Below, piece after piece: positions 1 through 8,718 of a stretch of DNA of 64,000 bases; the first letter of the stretch is position 1; every line of letters starts with the position of its first letter. Under the pieces are notes generated by a model that did no database searches, was not told where the DNA came from, and saw nothing but the letters and a program-made list of their open reading frames with translations. Origin of the DNA: CAVZTA01 sp963778025. GTDB lineage: Bacteria > Chloroflexota > Limnocylindria > Limnocylindrales > CSP1-4. Both the position numbers and the translations under genes were made by a program. The stretch lies in contig CAVZTA010000019.1 of NCBI GenBank assembly GCA_963778025.1, forward strand, positions 434,001 to 498,000. Direction: 5' to 3'.

Positions 1-126
1 CGCGTCCCAGGCGCGGGCGACCGCGGGCAGCGCGAAGGCTCCCGCGGACGTCGTCGCGAACGTCAGCGCGAGCGCGAGCGCGAATCGCCGGGGCGCGGCG
101 AGGAGCGTCGGGCGGGCGAGGGACAA
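1..126 (-). CDS. N-terminal fragment of a secreted protein (cut by window edge)
   Basis: Reading leftward from a TTG at 126-124, the frame stays open to the edge. It encodes 42 residues that look like a Sec signal peptide: a short Arg-containing n-region, a hydrophobic Ala/Leu core (ALALALALTF) and an Ala-rich cleavage region ending near AVARA. Only the signal peptide is visible, so the mature protein cannot be identified. No clear Shine-Dalgarno sequence precedes the TTG, so the start is uncertain. The 200 bases between this start and the next gene hold nothing I recognise. Confidence 0.4.
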   Translation of the reverse strand, partial: MSLARPTLLAAPRRFALALALTFATTSAGAFALPAVARAWDA

Positions 127-327
127 GGTCGGGTCTCGATCGCGGGCACCGGCGGGGACCGGTCTCGCCCGCCACCGTCGCCACGCAGCTCGCCCGCGAC
201 CCCCCGCCGATGGTCATCCCGCCCCGTCGCTCGAGTACCGGAACCCGCTCAGCACCGCACCGGACCGCACCACGTCGGTGCGTCGACGCACCACGCCGTG
301 CCCGCGCCGGCGCGGGCCTGACGACGC

Positions 328-1076
328 TCAGGCCTTCTTGAGGCGGACCCGTAGCGGGCGTTCGGGGCTTCGAAGATGACCTTCTGGCGGTCGGTGAGCT
401 CGGGTAGCGGGAGGCGTCGTAGTACTGCGCGTGCCACGACAGCGGGTAGGGCGAGAACTTCAGGAAGATCGTCCGCCGCTCCCCCGCCCCGGTCCACGGC
501 AAGCGTCCCGTGCGACAGCGCCTCGGTGAAGATCACCGCGGTGCCCGCGGGCCCGGTCACGCGCCGCACGAACGGCTGCATGTCCTCGAGATCCTTCCAC
601 TCCTCGGGCAGCGCGAGGTTCGCCTTGTGCGAACCGGGCACCGCCGCGAACCCGCCGTCGGTCGGTCCCACGTCGCGCAGGTTGATCGCGACGACGGCCA
701 GCCCGGAGCGCGGCTGCCCGTCGCGGAAGTCGTAGTACTCGATCGGCGAGAACGGCGTCCCGCCGCCGTGCAGGAAGCAGCCGATGGGCCCTCGGCCGGA
801 CCGGATCAGATCCGCATAGTCATGGTCCAGCCGGTAGTTCGAGCCCAGGATCGCCTCGAGATACGGGCGGATCCGGTCGTGGTCGACCAGCCGCCGGACG
901 GCGGGCGACCACTCGGTGGCATAGCCGAAGCGGTGGTTCGTCTCCTCGGGCGACACCTCCGCCTGGACGCGCTGCTCGAACAGCCCGTCGAGCTCGGCGA
1001 CCTCCTCCGCCGACAGGATCCCCTCGACCGCGATGAACCCCTGCAGGTCGAACAGATACCGCTCGCGGTCATCCAT
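328..1076 (-). CDS. Phytanoyl-CoA dioxygenase (PhyH) family protein, three apparent indels
   Basis: Predicted Fe(II)/2-oxoglutarate-dependent oxygenase of the PhyH family. The start (MDDRERYLFDLQGF) has a GGAGGG about 12 nt upstream. A double-stranded beta-helix protein with PhyH-like wording follows (PGSHKANL, and an HGTL that can supply the distal iron ligand). After HGTL the frame slips for about 30 codons. In the +1 frame that stretch reads family-like (PWTGAGERRTIFLKFSPYPL), and the frame returns at PELTDRQKVIF. A third slip near 347 moves the natural end to a TGA at 330-328 (VRLKKA then stop). The uninterrupted frame would run on to 249 with a nonsense Arg-rich tail. The substrate is unknown; members act on varied small molecules as well as phytanoyl-CoA. 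Confidence 0.8.
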
Positions 1077-1111
1077 CGCGTCGAAGGCCCTCCGTGTGAC
1101 TGACGCTCAGC

Positions 1112-2197
1112 CTACGTCGCCCAGGGCATCGGGGCCGGGGGCGGGAACGAGGACGTGACCTCGACCGCGCGACCGTCAGCGCTCATCGACGCCCGAGCCG
1201 CATCGATCACGTCGACGAGGTGCGCCGCCTGCTCGCCCGTCGCGCGATGGGGACGCTCGTCGGCGATCGCGTCGGCGAGATCGGACAGCGCCCGCGCCCA
1301 GTCCATGTCCGCCCGGGCGGGTCGGACGAGCGGCAGCGACTCGTAGTCCTCGTCGCCCAGTGTGCCCGCGGCGACGCCGCAGTCGAGCCGCATGAACGTC
1401 TCCAGCCACACGGAGCCGGTATCGCCGTGGAACACGACCGACGCCGGGTCATGGGCCGGGCGGCCGGCGTAGAAGCTCGCGGTCAGCCGGACGACGACGC
1501 CGGACTCGAGCTCCAGCACGAGGATCTGCAGGTCCGGGGTGGTGACGCGGTAGGGCGTGCCGTCCTTGGTCACGCGGTCCGGCGCCAGCACCCGACCGAA
1601 CGCCTGCACCCGCCGTACCGGCCCGAACATCGCGGTCGCGATCGACATCGGGTAGATGCCGACGTCGCTGACCGGCCCCACCTCGTAGAACGGCTGCGGC
1701 GCCGGGTGCCAGCTCTCGATGCGGCCCCAGTCGACCTCGCAGAACACCGCCCTGACCTCGCCCACCCGTCCGTCGCGGATCGTCTTCCACGCGGTCTGCT
1801 GCGCCTCGCCGAGGAGCGTGAACGGCGAACAGCCCAGCCGAACGCCGCGGGACCGCGCGAGCTCGACCAGTCCCCACGCCTCGTCGGCCGACAACGCGAG
1901 GGGCTTCTCGCTGTGCACGTGCTTCCCGGCCTCGAGCGCCGCTCGCGAGACCCGCGCGTGCTCGGCCTGGAACGTGAGGTTGACGACCAGGTCGACGTCG
2001 TCCGCCGCCAGCAGCTCGTCGAGCGTCGCGAACGCCCGACCCCCATGCCGCCCGACGAGCGCCTCGGCGCGCGCGGGGTCGAGATCGGTGGCGGCGGCCA
2101 GCACGAGGTTCGGCGCCAGCCCGATGTCCCGCGCGTACGGCCCGGCGATGTTGCCGCAGCCGACGATGCCGACACGCAGCGGTGGGCGAGCGGCCAC
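1112..2197 (-). CDS. Gfo/Idh/MocA family oxidoreductase
   Basis: NAD(P)-dependent sugar or cyclitol dehydrogenase-like protein, 361 aa, a normal length for the family. The N-terminal Rossmann fold begins VGIVGCGNIAG. The family EKPLA motif lies near residue 95, in HSEKPLALSADEA, with the catalytic-type Lys. The C-terminal alpha/beta domain carries substrate contacts. The GTG start at 2197 is favoured by a GGAGGT seven nt upstream. It sits between the PhyH oxygenase and an SRPBCC gene on the same strand, and a shared pathway is not evident. The substrate cannot be read from the sequence. Confidence 0.85.
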   Translation of the reverse strand: MAARPPLRVGIVGCGNIAGPYARDIGLAPNLVLAAATDLDPARAEALVGRHGGRAFATLDELLAADDVDLVVNLTFQAEHARVSRAALEAGKHVHSEKPLALSADEAWGLVELARSRGVRLGCSPFTLLGEAQQTAWKTIRDGRVGEVRAVFCEVDWGRIESWHPAPQPFYEVGPVSDVGIYPMSIATAMFGPVRRVQAFGRVLAPDRVTKDGTPYRVTTPDLQILVLELESGVVVRLTASFYAGRPAHDPASVVFHGDTGSVWLETFMRLDCGVAAGTLGDEDYESLPLVRPARADMDWARALSDLADAIADERPHRATGEQAAHLVDVIDAARASMSADGRAVEVTSSFPPPAPMPWAT

Positions 2198-2222
2198 GAC
2201 GACCTCCAGATGTGCAGTCGTG

Positions 2223-2741
2223 CTAGGTGATGTCGGCGGCCAGACGTTGATAGTGGGGCTGGAGCTCCTGCCACCGAGCCCGCGCGTCGCAGCGATCGCC
2301 GCCGGCGAGGTACGCGGCGAGGTCTTCGACGTGGATCTGGTCTCCTGCCCCGTAGGCGGCGATCTCCTCGAGCGGCATGCCGCGGTCCTCGATGACCAGG
2401 ATGGTCTGGTCGCCGTCGGCGGTCAGCGTCACCTCGACGACGCCATCCGGCTGGTCGGGAGAGCTGGTGAGGATCAGGAGTCGCCGCGGTGGCTCGCAGG
2501 CTTCGACGCGACCGGTGCCTTCCCATCCGCTGGCGAAGAAGCGGGCGCGGAAGACGCCACCCTGCCGCAGGTCGCCGTCCACCTCGCCGAGCCAGCGGGC
2601 GAGACGGCGGGGATCCGTGAGCGCCGACCACAGGTCGTCCCGATCGGTGTCGAACCGGTCTTCGAGACGGACGATGCCCTTGCCGTCAGCCGCCCGCAGG
2701 GTTCCCAGGATGCGCGGGTTTCCAGGCATGTCGGTGGTCAT
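2223..2741 (-). CDS. SRPBCC (AHSA1-like) family protein
   Basis: A 172-aa START/Bet v1-fold protein of the activator of Hsp90 ATPase homologue 1-like group. It has the usual opening in which a reported fold change is made around FDTDRDDLWSALTDP and a WLGEVDGDLRQGG strand. The C-terminal amphipathic helix is also present. Such proteins bind hydrophobic ligands. Its start overlaps the stop of the ArsR gene by 4 bp (ATGA), so the two are co-translated. This ArsR-SRPBCC pairing is a recurring module in high-GC bacteria whose physiological role is poorly defined. Confidence 0.85.
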   Translation of the reverse strand: MTTDMPGNPRILGTLRAADGKGIVRLEDRFDTDRDDLWSALTDPRRLARWLGEVDGDLRQGGVFRARFFASGWEGTGRVEACEPPRRLLILTSSPDQPDGVVEVTLTADGDQTILVIEDRGMPLEEIAAYGAGDQIHVEDLAAYLAGGDRCDARARWQELQPHYQRLAADIT

Positions 2742-3064
2742 CTGGTGCTCCTTCGGTGACGCTTCCCGCGTGCGATCTCCGTGTGCAGGGCGTCAAGCCG
2801 CTGGTCCCACAGCGTCAGGTATCGATCCAGCCACTGGTTGATCTCGGCGAGTGGCTGCGGGCGAAGTGAGTAGATCCGTCGTTGCGCGTCCTGGCGAACG
2901 TCGACCAGGCCAGCTTCCCGCAGGACCCGCAGGTGGCGCGAGACGCCGGGGCGCGCGATCGGCAGCAGCGCTGCGAGCTCACCCGCGGTCGCTGGGCCGG
3001 CAGCGAGGGTCTCCACCATCGTCCGCCGGCTGTCGTCGGCCAGCGCGCTGAACGCCGCTTCCAT
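2738..3064 (-). CDS. ArsR family winged-helix transcriptional regulator
   Basis: A 108-aa winged-helix repressor: MEAAFSALADDSRRTMVETL opens helix 1, and RPGVSRHLRVLREAGLV is the recognition helix and start of the wing. The metal-binding CxC of true ArsR/SmtB proteins is absent, so it belongs to the ligand-independent or unknown-ligand branch usually coupled to an SRPBCC gene. It is translationally coupled to that gene. The upstream region 3065-3110 contains GGTTACGTACC-like inverted elements that may be its own operator. Confidence 0.85.
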   Translation of the reverse strand: MEAAFSALADDSRRTMVETLAAGPATAGELAALLPIARPGVSRHLRVLREAGLVDVRQDAQRRIYSLRPQPLAEINQWLDRYLTLWDQRLDALHTEIARGKRHRRSTR

Positions 3065-3222
3065 GCCGCACTTTGTACCATATCGGTTACGTACCCGTCA
3101 AGGTACATACACCCCTGCGGCGATCGACGACACCGATGGAGCCTGGGATCCGCGCGCGCGGTACGGCCGTCGGCGCTGCCGAGCGCGATCGGCGACAGCG
3201 ATCGTGCGTCAGGGGTCGCGCG

Positions 3223-5223
3223 TCAGTGGTGTCCGTCCTGGGGGTCGAGCGTCTCGGAGCGGACCTTGACGTCGGTCGCCACGCCCTTCGCCCGCCCAGC
3301 GTGGACCGTGACGCCCGGCACCGACGGCGCCACGGGCGTCTTCTCGGCGGCGATGACGTGCATCACCGCGTTGATCAGCGCCAGGTGCGTGAACGCCTGC
3401 GGGAAGTTGCCCAGATGGCGCCCGGTGTGCGGATCGAGCTCCTCACCGAACAGCAGCAACGGCGACGCGTGGGACAGCAGCTTCTCGCACAGCCGACGGG
3501 CTCGACCCGCCTCGCCGATCTCGCACAGCGCCGACACCAGCCAGAACGAGCAGATGGTGAACGTGCCCTCCTCGCCCGACAGGCCGTCGTCGGTCTCGTC
3601 GACCTTGTAGCGGAGGACCAGGCCGTCGACCGACAGCTCATCGGCGATGGCGAGGACCGTCGCGCGGACGCGCTCGTCATCGGGTGGCAGGAAGCGCAGG
3701 AGCGGGATCAGCAGGTTCGACGCGTCGAGGGACGGGCTGCCGTACGACTGCGTGAACACGCCACGTTCGTCGACCCCGTTGGCCAGGATGTCGGCCTGGA
3801 TCTCGTCGGCGATGGCGCGCCACTGGTCGGCGAGCTCGGGCTCGTCGCGGATCCGGGCGAGCTTCGACCCACGGTCCAGCGCCACCCAGCACATGACCTT
3901 CGAGCTCGTGAAGTGCTTCGGGTCGCCGCGGACCTCCCAGATCCCGCGATCGGGCTCCCGCCAGTGCTCGATCGCCTGTTCGACCTGGCGGACGAGGATC
4001 GGCCAGACCCGATCGTCGATCCGGTCGCGCGACCGGGTGTGCAGGTAGAACGAGTCGAGGAGCGCGCCCCAGACGTCGTGCTGCTTCTGGTCGAAGGCGC
4101 CGTTGCCGACGCGGACGGGTCGCGATCCTTCATACCCGTGGAGGTGGTCGAGGGTCACCTCGGTCAGCGTCCGCTCGCCACCGATGCCGTACATGACCTG
4201 CAGGTCGTTCGAGCCGCCGGCGACGTCCGCGATGAACGAGAAGAAGTCGTCGGCCTCCCAGTCGAACCCGAGCGTGTCGAGCGCCCACAGGATGAACGTC
4301 GAATCGCGGATCCACGTGTAGCGATAGTCCCAGTTGCGCTCGCCGCCGGGGGTCTCGGGGAGGGACGTGGTCGGCGCGGCGATGAGGGCGCCCGTGGGCG
4401 CGTAGATCAGGCCACGGAGCGTGAGCGCGCTGCGCTGGAGGTACGCGCGCCACGGGTGATCGGGGAAGCGGCCGCGGGCGAGCCAGTGCTGCCAGTGGTG
4501 CGCCGTCCAGACGAGCCGCTTGTAGCCGTCCTGGTAGGTCTCGGGCGGTGGGATCGCGCCCCACGACAGCGCCACGAATCGGTAGTCGCCTTCCTTCACC
4601 AGCGATCGCGCGACGGCCTTGGGCCCCTCGAAGCCGACCCGCAGGTCGGTGGTCAGCCTGAGGCTGAGGTCGCTGTCGGGGTCGCGACAGGTCGCCGAGT
4701 GATACGGCCGATCGCCGTGCGCCCAGACCCCGCGTCGTCGGCCGTAGTCGAAGACGGGCTCGCAGTCGAGCGTGACCTGGACCTCGCCGTTCACGCAGCG
4801 GACCGTGCGGATGAGGATGCCTTCCGCGGCATAGTCGGTCGGGGCGCGCGAGTAGTCGTTCCGCGGCTGGAGGTCCTCGTGCCAGGGACCCATCAGCAGG
4901 GCGTCGCGGATGATCACCCAGCCGGTCGAGGTGCCCCAGCTCGTCTCCAGCACCAGCGTGCCCGGGAGGTAGCGACGGTCGACCGGCACGGCGTTGTCCG
5001 CCGGACCCAGCCGAAAGTTGCCGGCGTCTCGGTCGAGGATCGCACCGAAGACGCTGGGCCCGTCCATGCGCGGCAGGCACAGCCACTCGACGCAGCCGCT
5101 GGGCGCGACGAGCGCGGTGACCTCGCCGTCGGACAGGAAGGCGTAGTCGGCGATGGGCGGGAACGGCGACGCGAACGTGGACCCGTCGGCGCGGACGCCG
5201 ACCGAAGGCTCGTCGACACGCAT
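3223..5223 (-). CDS. Glycoside hydrolase family 15 protein (glucoamylase/trehalase-like)
   Basis: An intact 666-aa cytoplasmic GH15 enzyme with no signal peptide. The N-terminal beta-sandwich domain starts PPIADYAFLSDG, a hallmark of this bacterial branch. The (alpha/alpha)6 catalytic barrel carries GGERNWDYRYTWIRDS near residue 300. SGEEGTFTICSFW near 580 has the paired acidic residues of GH15. Family members hydrolyse terminal alpha-glucosidic bonds; mycobacterial relatives are trehalases. I cannot separate the two activities by reading. It stands alone on its strand, but an alpha-glucoside uptake locus lies elsewhere in the window (38.5-45 kb), so storage sugar or trehalose turnover is plausible. 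Confidence 0.9.
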   Translation of the reverse strand: MRVDEPSVGVRADGSTFASPFPPIADYAFLSDGEVTALVAPSGCVEWLCLPRMDGPSVFGAILDRDAGNFRLGPADNAVPVDRRYLPGTLVLETSWGTSTGWVIIRDALLMGPWHEDLQPRNDYSRAPTDYAAEGILIRTVRCVNGEVQVTLDCEPVFDYGRRRGVWAHGDRPYHSATCRDPDSDLSLRLTTDLRVGFEGPKAVARSLVKEGDYRFVALSWGAIPPPETYQDGYKRLVWTAHHWQHWLARGRFPDHPWRAYLQRSALTLRGLIYAPTGALIAAPTTSLPETPGGERNWDYRYTWIRDSTFILWALDTLGFDWEADDFFSFIADVAGGSNDLQVMYGIGGERTLTEVTLDHLHGYEGSRPVRVGNGAFDQKQHDVWGALLDSFYLHTRSRDRIDDRVWPILVRQVEQAIEHWREPDRGIWEVRGDPKHFTSSKVMCWVALDRGSKLARIRDEPELADQWRAIADEIQADILANGVDERGVFTQSYGSPSLDASNLLIPLLRFLPPDDERVRATVLAIADELSVDGLVLRYKVDETDDGLSGEEGTFTICSFWLVSALCEIGEAGRARRLCEKLLSHASPLLLFGEELDPHTGRHLGNFPQAFTHLALINAVMHVIAAEKTPVAPSVPGVTVHAGRAKGVATDVKVRSETLDPQDGHH

Positions 5224-5388
5224 CTCACCCGGACTATGGCACGTCGCCGCTCACACGGGACACCGTTCGGCCGCTCGCGAGCGATCGGGTCGCTCACGTC
5301 CGTGACCAGCGCTCTCACCACGCTGTCCCGCGTGCACACCCGGGGCACCTGACAAGCGCGCCGACCCGGGAGCTGAGCGATCGCGCTG

Positions 5389-5910
5389 CTACGAGCGCTT
5401 CGGCGTGCCCTCGAGGGCGCCCAGCGCGAGCTCCAGCGTCTCGGTCGCGCGCTCGAGCCGCGCCCGCCCGACCTTCGCGCCCAGCCCATCGGCCCAGACG
5501 CGCTGCGCCTCCTGGATCGCGCGGAGCGTGTCCGCGCCCGACTCGGTCAGGGCGAGCAGCATCGCGCGGCGATGCCGCGGGTTCTCGACCGAGCGGACCA
5601 GACCTTCGGCTTCGAGCAGGTCGGCGACCCGCTGGATGCTCTGCCGCTGGAGCCCGAGCATCCGGGCGATATCCGCGACGGTCATCGAGCCCGACTCCGC
5701 GCCCGCGAGCACCTGCCAGCGCGCGCTCGACTGACCGGCCGGCCGAGCCAGCGCATCGCCGGCCGCGCTCAGCGCGCCGCTCACCCGGAACACGAGGATC
5801 GCGAAGCGGCTGAACGCATCGCCCGCGGGCGTCCGCGACGGTCGCGGACCGACATCGACCGGGCCCGCGCCATTGACAGCATCCTGTCGATTGTGTACGC
5901 TCTCTGACAT
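5389..5910 (-). CDS. MarR family transcriptional regulator
   Basis: A 173-aa MarR-type regulator. The winged helix is MTVADIARMLGLQRQSIQRV followed by a wing with NPRHRRAMLLALTESG, flanked by dimerisation helices. It is divergent from the winged-helix gene to the right. Its ATG (5910-5908) overlaps by 2 bp the first ATG on the other strand, and two copies of a palindromic 14-mer lie over this start region. This suggests autoregulation and control of the divergent gene. A start further downstream is possible, because one palindrome would otherwise lie inside codons 8-12. Confidence 0.85.
   Translation of the reverse strand: MSESVHNRQDAVNGAGPVDVGPRPSRTPAGDAFSRFAILVFRVSGALSAAGDALARPAGQSSARWQVLAGAESGSMTVADIARMLGLQRQSIQRVADLLEAEGLVRSVENPRHRRAMLLALTESGADTLRAIQEAQRVWADGLGAKVGRARLERATETLELALGALEGTPKRS
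5875..5888. promoter_or_regulatory. Candidate MarR operator, copy 1
   Basis: The 14-mer GACAGCATCCTGTC is an inverted repeat (GACAG, 4 nt, CTGTC). An identical copy lies 36 bp away, between two divergent genes. Binding by the adjacent MarR protein is inference. Confidence 0.5.
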
Positions 5911-5924
5911 GACAGCATCCTGTC
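5911..5924. promoter_or_regulatory. Candidate MarR operator, copy 2
   Basis: Second identical GACAGCATCCTGTC palindrome, immediately upstream of the MarR start and just before the probable start of the divergent gene. The 36 bp centre-to-centre spacing is 3.4 helical turns, so the copies sit on different faces of the DNA. Confidence 0.5.
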
Positions 5925-5953
5925 ATACGGGACGGCGACGCGCAACTGCACCG

Positions 5954-7023
5954 GTGCTGACGCGCCGGGCCCTCGGTCGAGCGACGCTCGCCCGCCAGCA
6001 CCTCCTCGCGCGAACGGGGATGCCGGCCGAGCGCCTCGTCGAGCACCTGATCGCCGTCCAGGCGCAGAACCCGCTCGACCCGTATCTCGCGATGGCCGCA
6101 CGGCTCGAGGACTTCGACCCGGAGGAGGCTTCAAGCCTCCTCGAGCAGCGACGGACGGTGCGTACCGGCAGCATCCGGACGACGCTCCACCTGCAGACCG
6201 CCGCCGATGCCCTCGCCATCGCCCCGTTCGCGATGGACGTGCACACCAGGATCTTCCGGAACACGCCGTTCGCGAAGGCGATCGAGGGGCTCGAGCTGGA
6301 GCCCGTCGCCGCAGAAGCGCGCCGCCTCCTCGACGAGCGGCCGCGAACGACGAACGAGCTGGGCAAGGCGCTCCAGGCGCGCTGGCCGGACCGCGACGCG
6401 CCGTCCCTCGCCTATGCGATCCGGTACGCGGTCCCGGTCGTCCAGTTGCCGCCACGCGGGATCTGGGGCAAGACGAAGACCGCGACGTGGTCGACGCTGA
6501 CGACCTGGCTCGACGGCGTCGACGCACGGCCGACCACCCTCGACGACCTCGTCCTGCGCTACCTCGCCGCGTTCGGCCCCGCCTCCCCCGCCGACGCGCG
6601 CACCTGGTCGTGGTTCACGGGCCTCCGCGAGGTCTTCGAGCGCCTTCGCCCCAAGCTCCTCACCTTCCGCGACGAGCAGGGTCGCGAGCTGTTCGACCTG
6701 CCCGACGCGCCGCGCCCGCCGGAGGACACGCCCGCCCCGCCGCGCTTCCTGCCGGAATACGACAACCTCCTGCTGTCGCATGACGACCGCAGCCGCTTCA
6801 TCGACCGCGACTACCGCGACCGGCTGGGCTGGAAGGGCACGCTGCTCGTCGACGGCCTGCTGCGCGGCGCCTGGCGCATCCGCGACAAGGCCCTCACGGT
6901 CGAGCTGTTCGAGCCGGTCGACCGGCCGACGCGGCGCGGCGATCGACCGAGGAAGCCGAGCGGCTGGTCGCCTTCGCGAGGACCGGCTTCGGTCCGCTGG
7001 AGCTCCGCTTCGCCGACGCCTGA
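5954..7023 (+). CDS. Winged-helix DNA-binding domain protein (AlkZ/YcaQ-related family)
   Basis: About 355 aa. Begins VLTRRALGRATLARQHLL at a GTG (5954), which is the typical opening of this family (PF06224). Upstream in-frame TTG 5873 and ATG 5909 exist, but they only add the palindrome-encoded MTASC repeats. Three tandem winged helices are expected. The Q-rich AVQAQNPLDPYLA segment and FLPEYDNLLLSHDDRSRF are family signatures. One base is gained or lost near 6930. In the corrected frame the protein ends EEAERLVAFARTGFGPLEL and stops at 7021-7023. Characterised relatives unhook or excise DNA crosslink and alkyl lesions; most members are uncharacterised, so the activity is tentative. Confidence 0.8.
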
Positions 7024-7138
7024 TCCGGGCCGATCACGCGTCCCGCGACGGATCGAGGCTGATCACCTAGCGCTCCCGTCGCGCTTCGAGGGCCCAACGG
7101 TCGCGAGCGTCGTCACGGGCATCGCTACCATCGCCGTG

Positions 7139-7597
7139 ATGCCGACGGACGAGGAGAAGGCGCGCATCGACCGGGAGCTCATGGAGCTCCTCAACGAGAT
7201 CCGGGTCGCCCTGCCCGGCGTCCAGGTGCTGTTCGCGTTCCTGCTGATCCTGCCGTTCCAGCAGCGCTTCGACCAGACGAGCGACGTCGACCGCGCGGTC
7301 TACACGCTCGCTCTGCTGTCCTCGGCGACGGCCGCGGCGCTGCTCATCGCGCCGTCCGCGTACCACCGCCTGAACTTCCGGCGCCGGAACAAGGAGCGGA
7401 TGCTGTTCGATGCGAACCGGCTGCTGCTCGCGGGCATGCTCGCGACCGGGGTCGGGATCGCGTGCTCGATCTACGTCGTGACCGACATGGTCTATGGCGG
7501 GACGGTCGCCATCGTCGCGACGCTCGCGACCCTCGTCGTGTACGCGTCGTTGTGGCTCGCGCTGCCACTCCGGCGCCGCAGCGAACCGGACGACTGA
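7139..7597 (+). CDS. DUF6328 family membrane protein
   Basis: A 152-aa integral membrane protein. A short acidic/basic cytoplasmic start (MPTDEEKARIDRELMELLNE) is followed by about four hydrophobic helices. A conserved-looking loop (QQRFDQTSDVDRAVY) lies between the first and second, and HRLNFRRRNKERM between the second and third. The wording matches DUF6328. Its function is unknown. It follows the winged-helix gene with a 115-bp gap on the same strand. Confidence 0.75.
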   Translation: MPTDEEKARIDRELMELLNEIRVALPGVQVLFAFLLILPFQQRFDQTSDVDRAVYTLALLSSATAAALLIAPSAYHRLNFRRRNKERMLFDANRLLLAGMLATGVGIACSIYVVTDMVYGGTVAIVATLATLVVYASLWLALPLRRRSEPDD

Positions 7598-7717
7598 CCG
7601 TTCCCTGACCCGTCACTGGATCGACGCGACCACGCGCCGTGCGGGCGACCGCGTGCGTGTCCGCCGGTCCATCCAAGGCATCTTGACGACGGTCGCCGGC
7701 TGCTGTATCAATAGCTC

Positions 7718-7733
7718 CTACTATCGATAGTAG
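7718..7733. promoter_or_regulatory. 16-bp perfect palindrome, candidate operator
   Basis: CTACTATCGATAGTAG is a perfect palindrome lying 32 bp before the first codon of the small membrane/cupredoxin gene set. A related half-site (CTGTCGATAG) follows a few bases later. It is AT-rich compared with its surroundings, as expected of a promoter/operator. Binding by the regulator encoded at the end of the same gene set is inference. Confidence 0.5.
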
Positions 7734-7764
7734 TTACTGTCGATAGACCGACGGGAGGTACGCG

Positions 7765-8043
7765 ATGGCAGCGCCGTCATCGGGCGTGAGGCACACGCGG
7801 CGATCGATGCCCTCGGGCGTTCGCTTCGGGGCGTTCACGATCGTGTTCGGCCTGGTCCTCGACCTCTCGGAGCACAGCTTCGCCGCCGCTTCGGGCGGCG
7901 GCTTCACGACCGGCCAGCACACCGCCCATCTCGTGGTGCTGCTCGGCATGGTCCTCATCCTGGGCGCCATCGTTCGCGATGGCGTCCAGGGCCACGGCCG
8001 ACACCGGCCGACGGAAGGGAGCGCTCGCGATGCCGTTCGGTGA
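7765..8043 (+). CDS. Small two-TM membrane protein
   Basis: A 92-aa protein with two hydrophobic stretches: FGAFTIVFGLVLDLSE near residue 22 and HLVVLLGMVLILGAIV near 55. The linker contains two His residues (SEHSF, GQHTAHL). The start is preceded by GGGAGGT. Its 3' end overlaps the next gene by 14 bp. I recognise no family. Position before a cupredoxin lipoprotein hints at a membrane-bound copper or redox role, but that is context only. Confidence 0.65.
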   Translation: MAAPSSGVRHTRRSMPSGVRFGAFTIVFGLVLDLSEHSFAAASGGGFTTGQHTAHLVVLLGMVLILGAIVRDGVQGHGRHRPTEGSARDAVR

Positions 8044-8323
8044 CTTCGTCAACCAGATCCCGCCCATCGGGTTCCTCATCGTCCACATCGTCCTGTTCGC
8101 CGCGGGGTCGTACTTCGCGTGGCGGTCGTTCCAGGCCGGCGTGACCCTGCTCGGGTTCGCGTTCTCGCTGTTCGCCCTGGCCGAGATCAGCTACATGACC
8201 TACCACCTCGACTGGACGGTCTTCCTGTTCGCCCACACGATCTCGGAGGTCCTGGACCTCGCGGCGTTCACCCTCGTGTTCGCCGCGGCCACGCAGCGCG
8301 CCCTGGTCACCGCCCGGGCGTGA
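8030..8323 (+). CDS. Small three-TM membrane protein
   Basis: A 97-aa protein starting MPFGDFVNQIPPIGF, with a GGAAGGGA Shine-Dalgarno 10 nt upstream. This start is preferred over an upstream in-frame ATG at 7979, which would overlap the previous gene by 65 bp. It has three predicted membrane helices and a Tyr/His loop (SYMTYHLDW) between the second and third. The stop overlaps a GTG that could open the cupredoxin gene. Function unknown. Confidence 0.65.
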   Translation: MPFGDFVNQIPPIGFLIVHIVLFAAGSYFAWRSFQAGVTLLGFAFSLFALAEISYMTYHLDWTVFLFAHTISEVLDLAAFTLVFAAATQRALVTARA

Positions 8324-8328
8324 TCCCG

Positions 8329-8718
8329 ATGGCTCCCCAGCGCCGCGCCCACTCCCTCCGGGCGCGGCGCGCCCTCACCAGCGTCGTCATCTCGGGCGTC
8401 GCGCTCTTCGCGGCGGCATGCGCTGCCGGTGGCGGCACGACCGACGCGTCACCGGTCGCGACGGACAAGGTCGACCTGCCGCCGTCCTACAAGTTCGCCC
8501 CGGCCGCGATCACCGTGACGGCCGGGACGACCGTGACCTGGACGAACGACGATCACTTCACGCACTCGGTCGACCTCGCAGACGACCCATCCGAGCCGCC
8601 CGCGATGTCGCCCGGCCAGTCCGTCCAGCTCACCTTCGATACACCCGGGCGGTTCGCCTACGTGTGCTCGTTCCACCCGAACGACATGCGCGGGGTCGTG
8701 GTCGTGACCGCTTCGTGA
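8329..8718 (+). CDS. Plastocyanin-like (cupredoxin) lipoprotein
   Basis: About 129 aa. The N-terminus is a signal sequence ending LFAAACAAGG, a plausible lipobox with Cys as the anchored residue, followed by a Gly/Thr/Ser linker. The mature part is a single cupredoxin domain: FAPAAITVTAGTTVTWTN, then His (FTHSVD), then YVCSFHPNDM. That supplies the full type-1 copper ligand set His-Cys-His-Met. It is likely a surface electron carrier or copper-binding protein. Start at ATG 8329, or at GTG 8320 overlapping the preceding stop. Its stop overlaps the GTG of the downstream regulator. Confidence 0.85.
   Translation: MAPQRRAHSLRARRALTSVVISGVALFAAACAAGGGTTDASPVATDKVDLPPSYKFAPAAITVTAGTTVTWTNDDHFTHSVDLADDPSEPPAMSPGQSVQLTFDTPGRFAYVCSFHPNDMRGVVVVTAS

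Noticed and set aside
3073..5352. 759-aa plus-strand open frame
   Set aside because: It is antisense to the clear GH15 gene, is Arg/Asp/Val-rich without a fold signature, and arises because very GC-rich genes leave antisense frames open.
5873..5953. TTG 5873 or ATG 5909 as start of the winged-helix gene
   Set aside because: The added residues only translate the palindromic repeats (MTASC twice), and the family normally begins at LTRRAL, matching GTG 5954.
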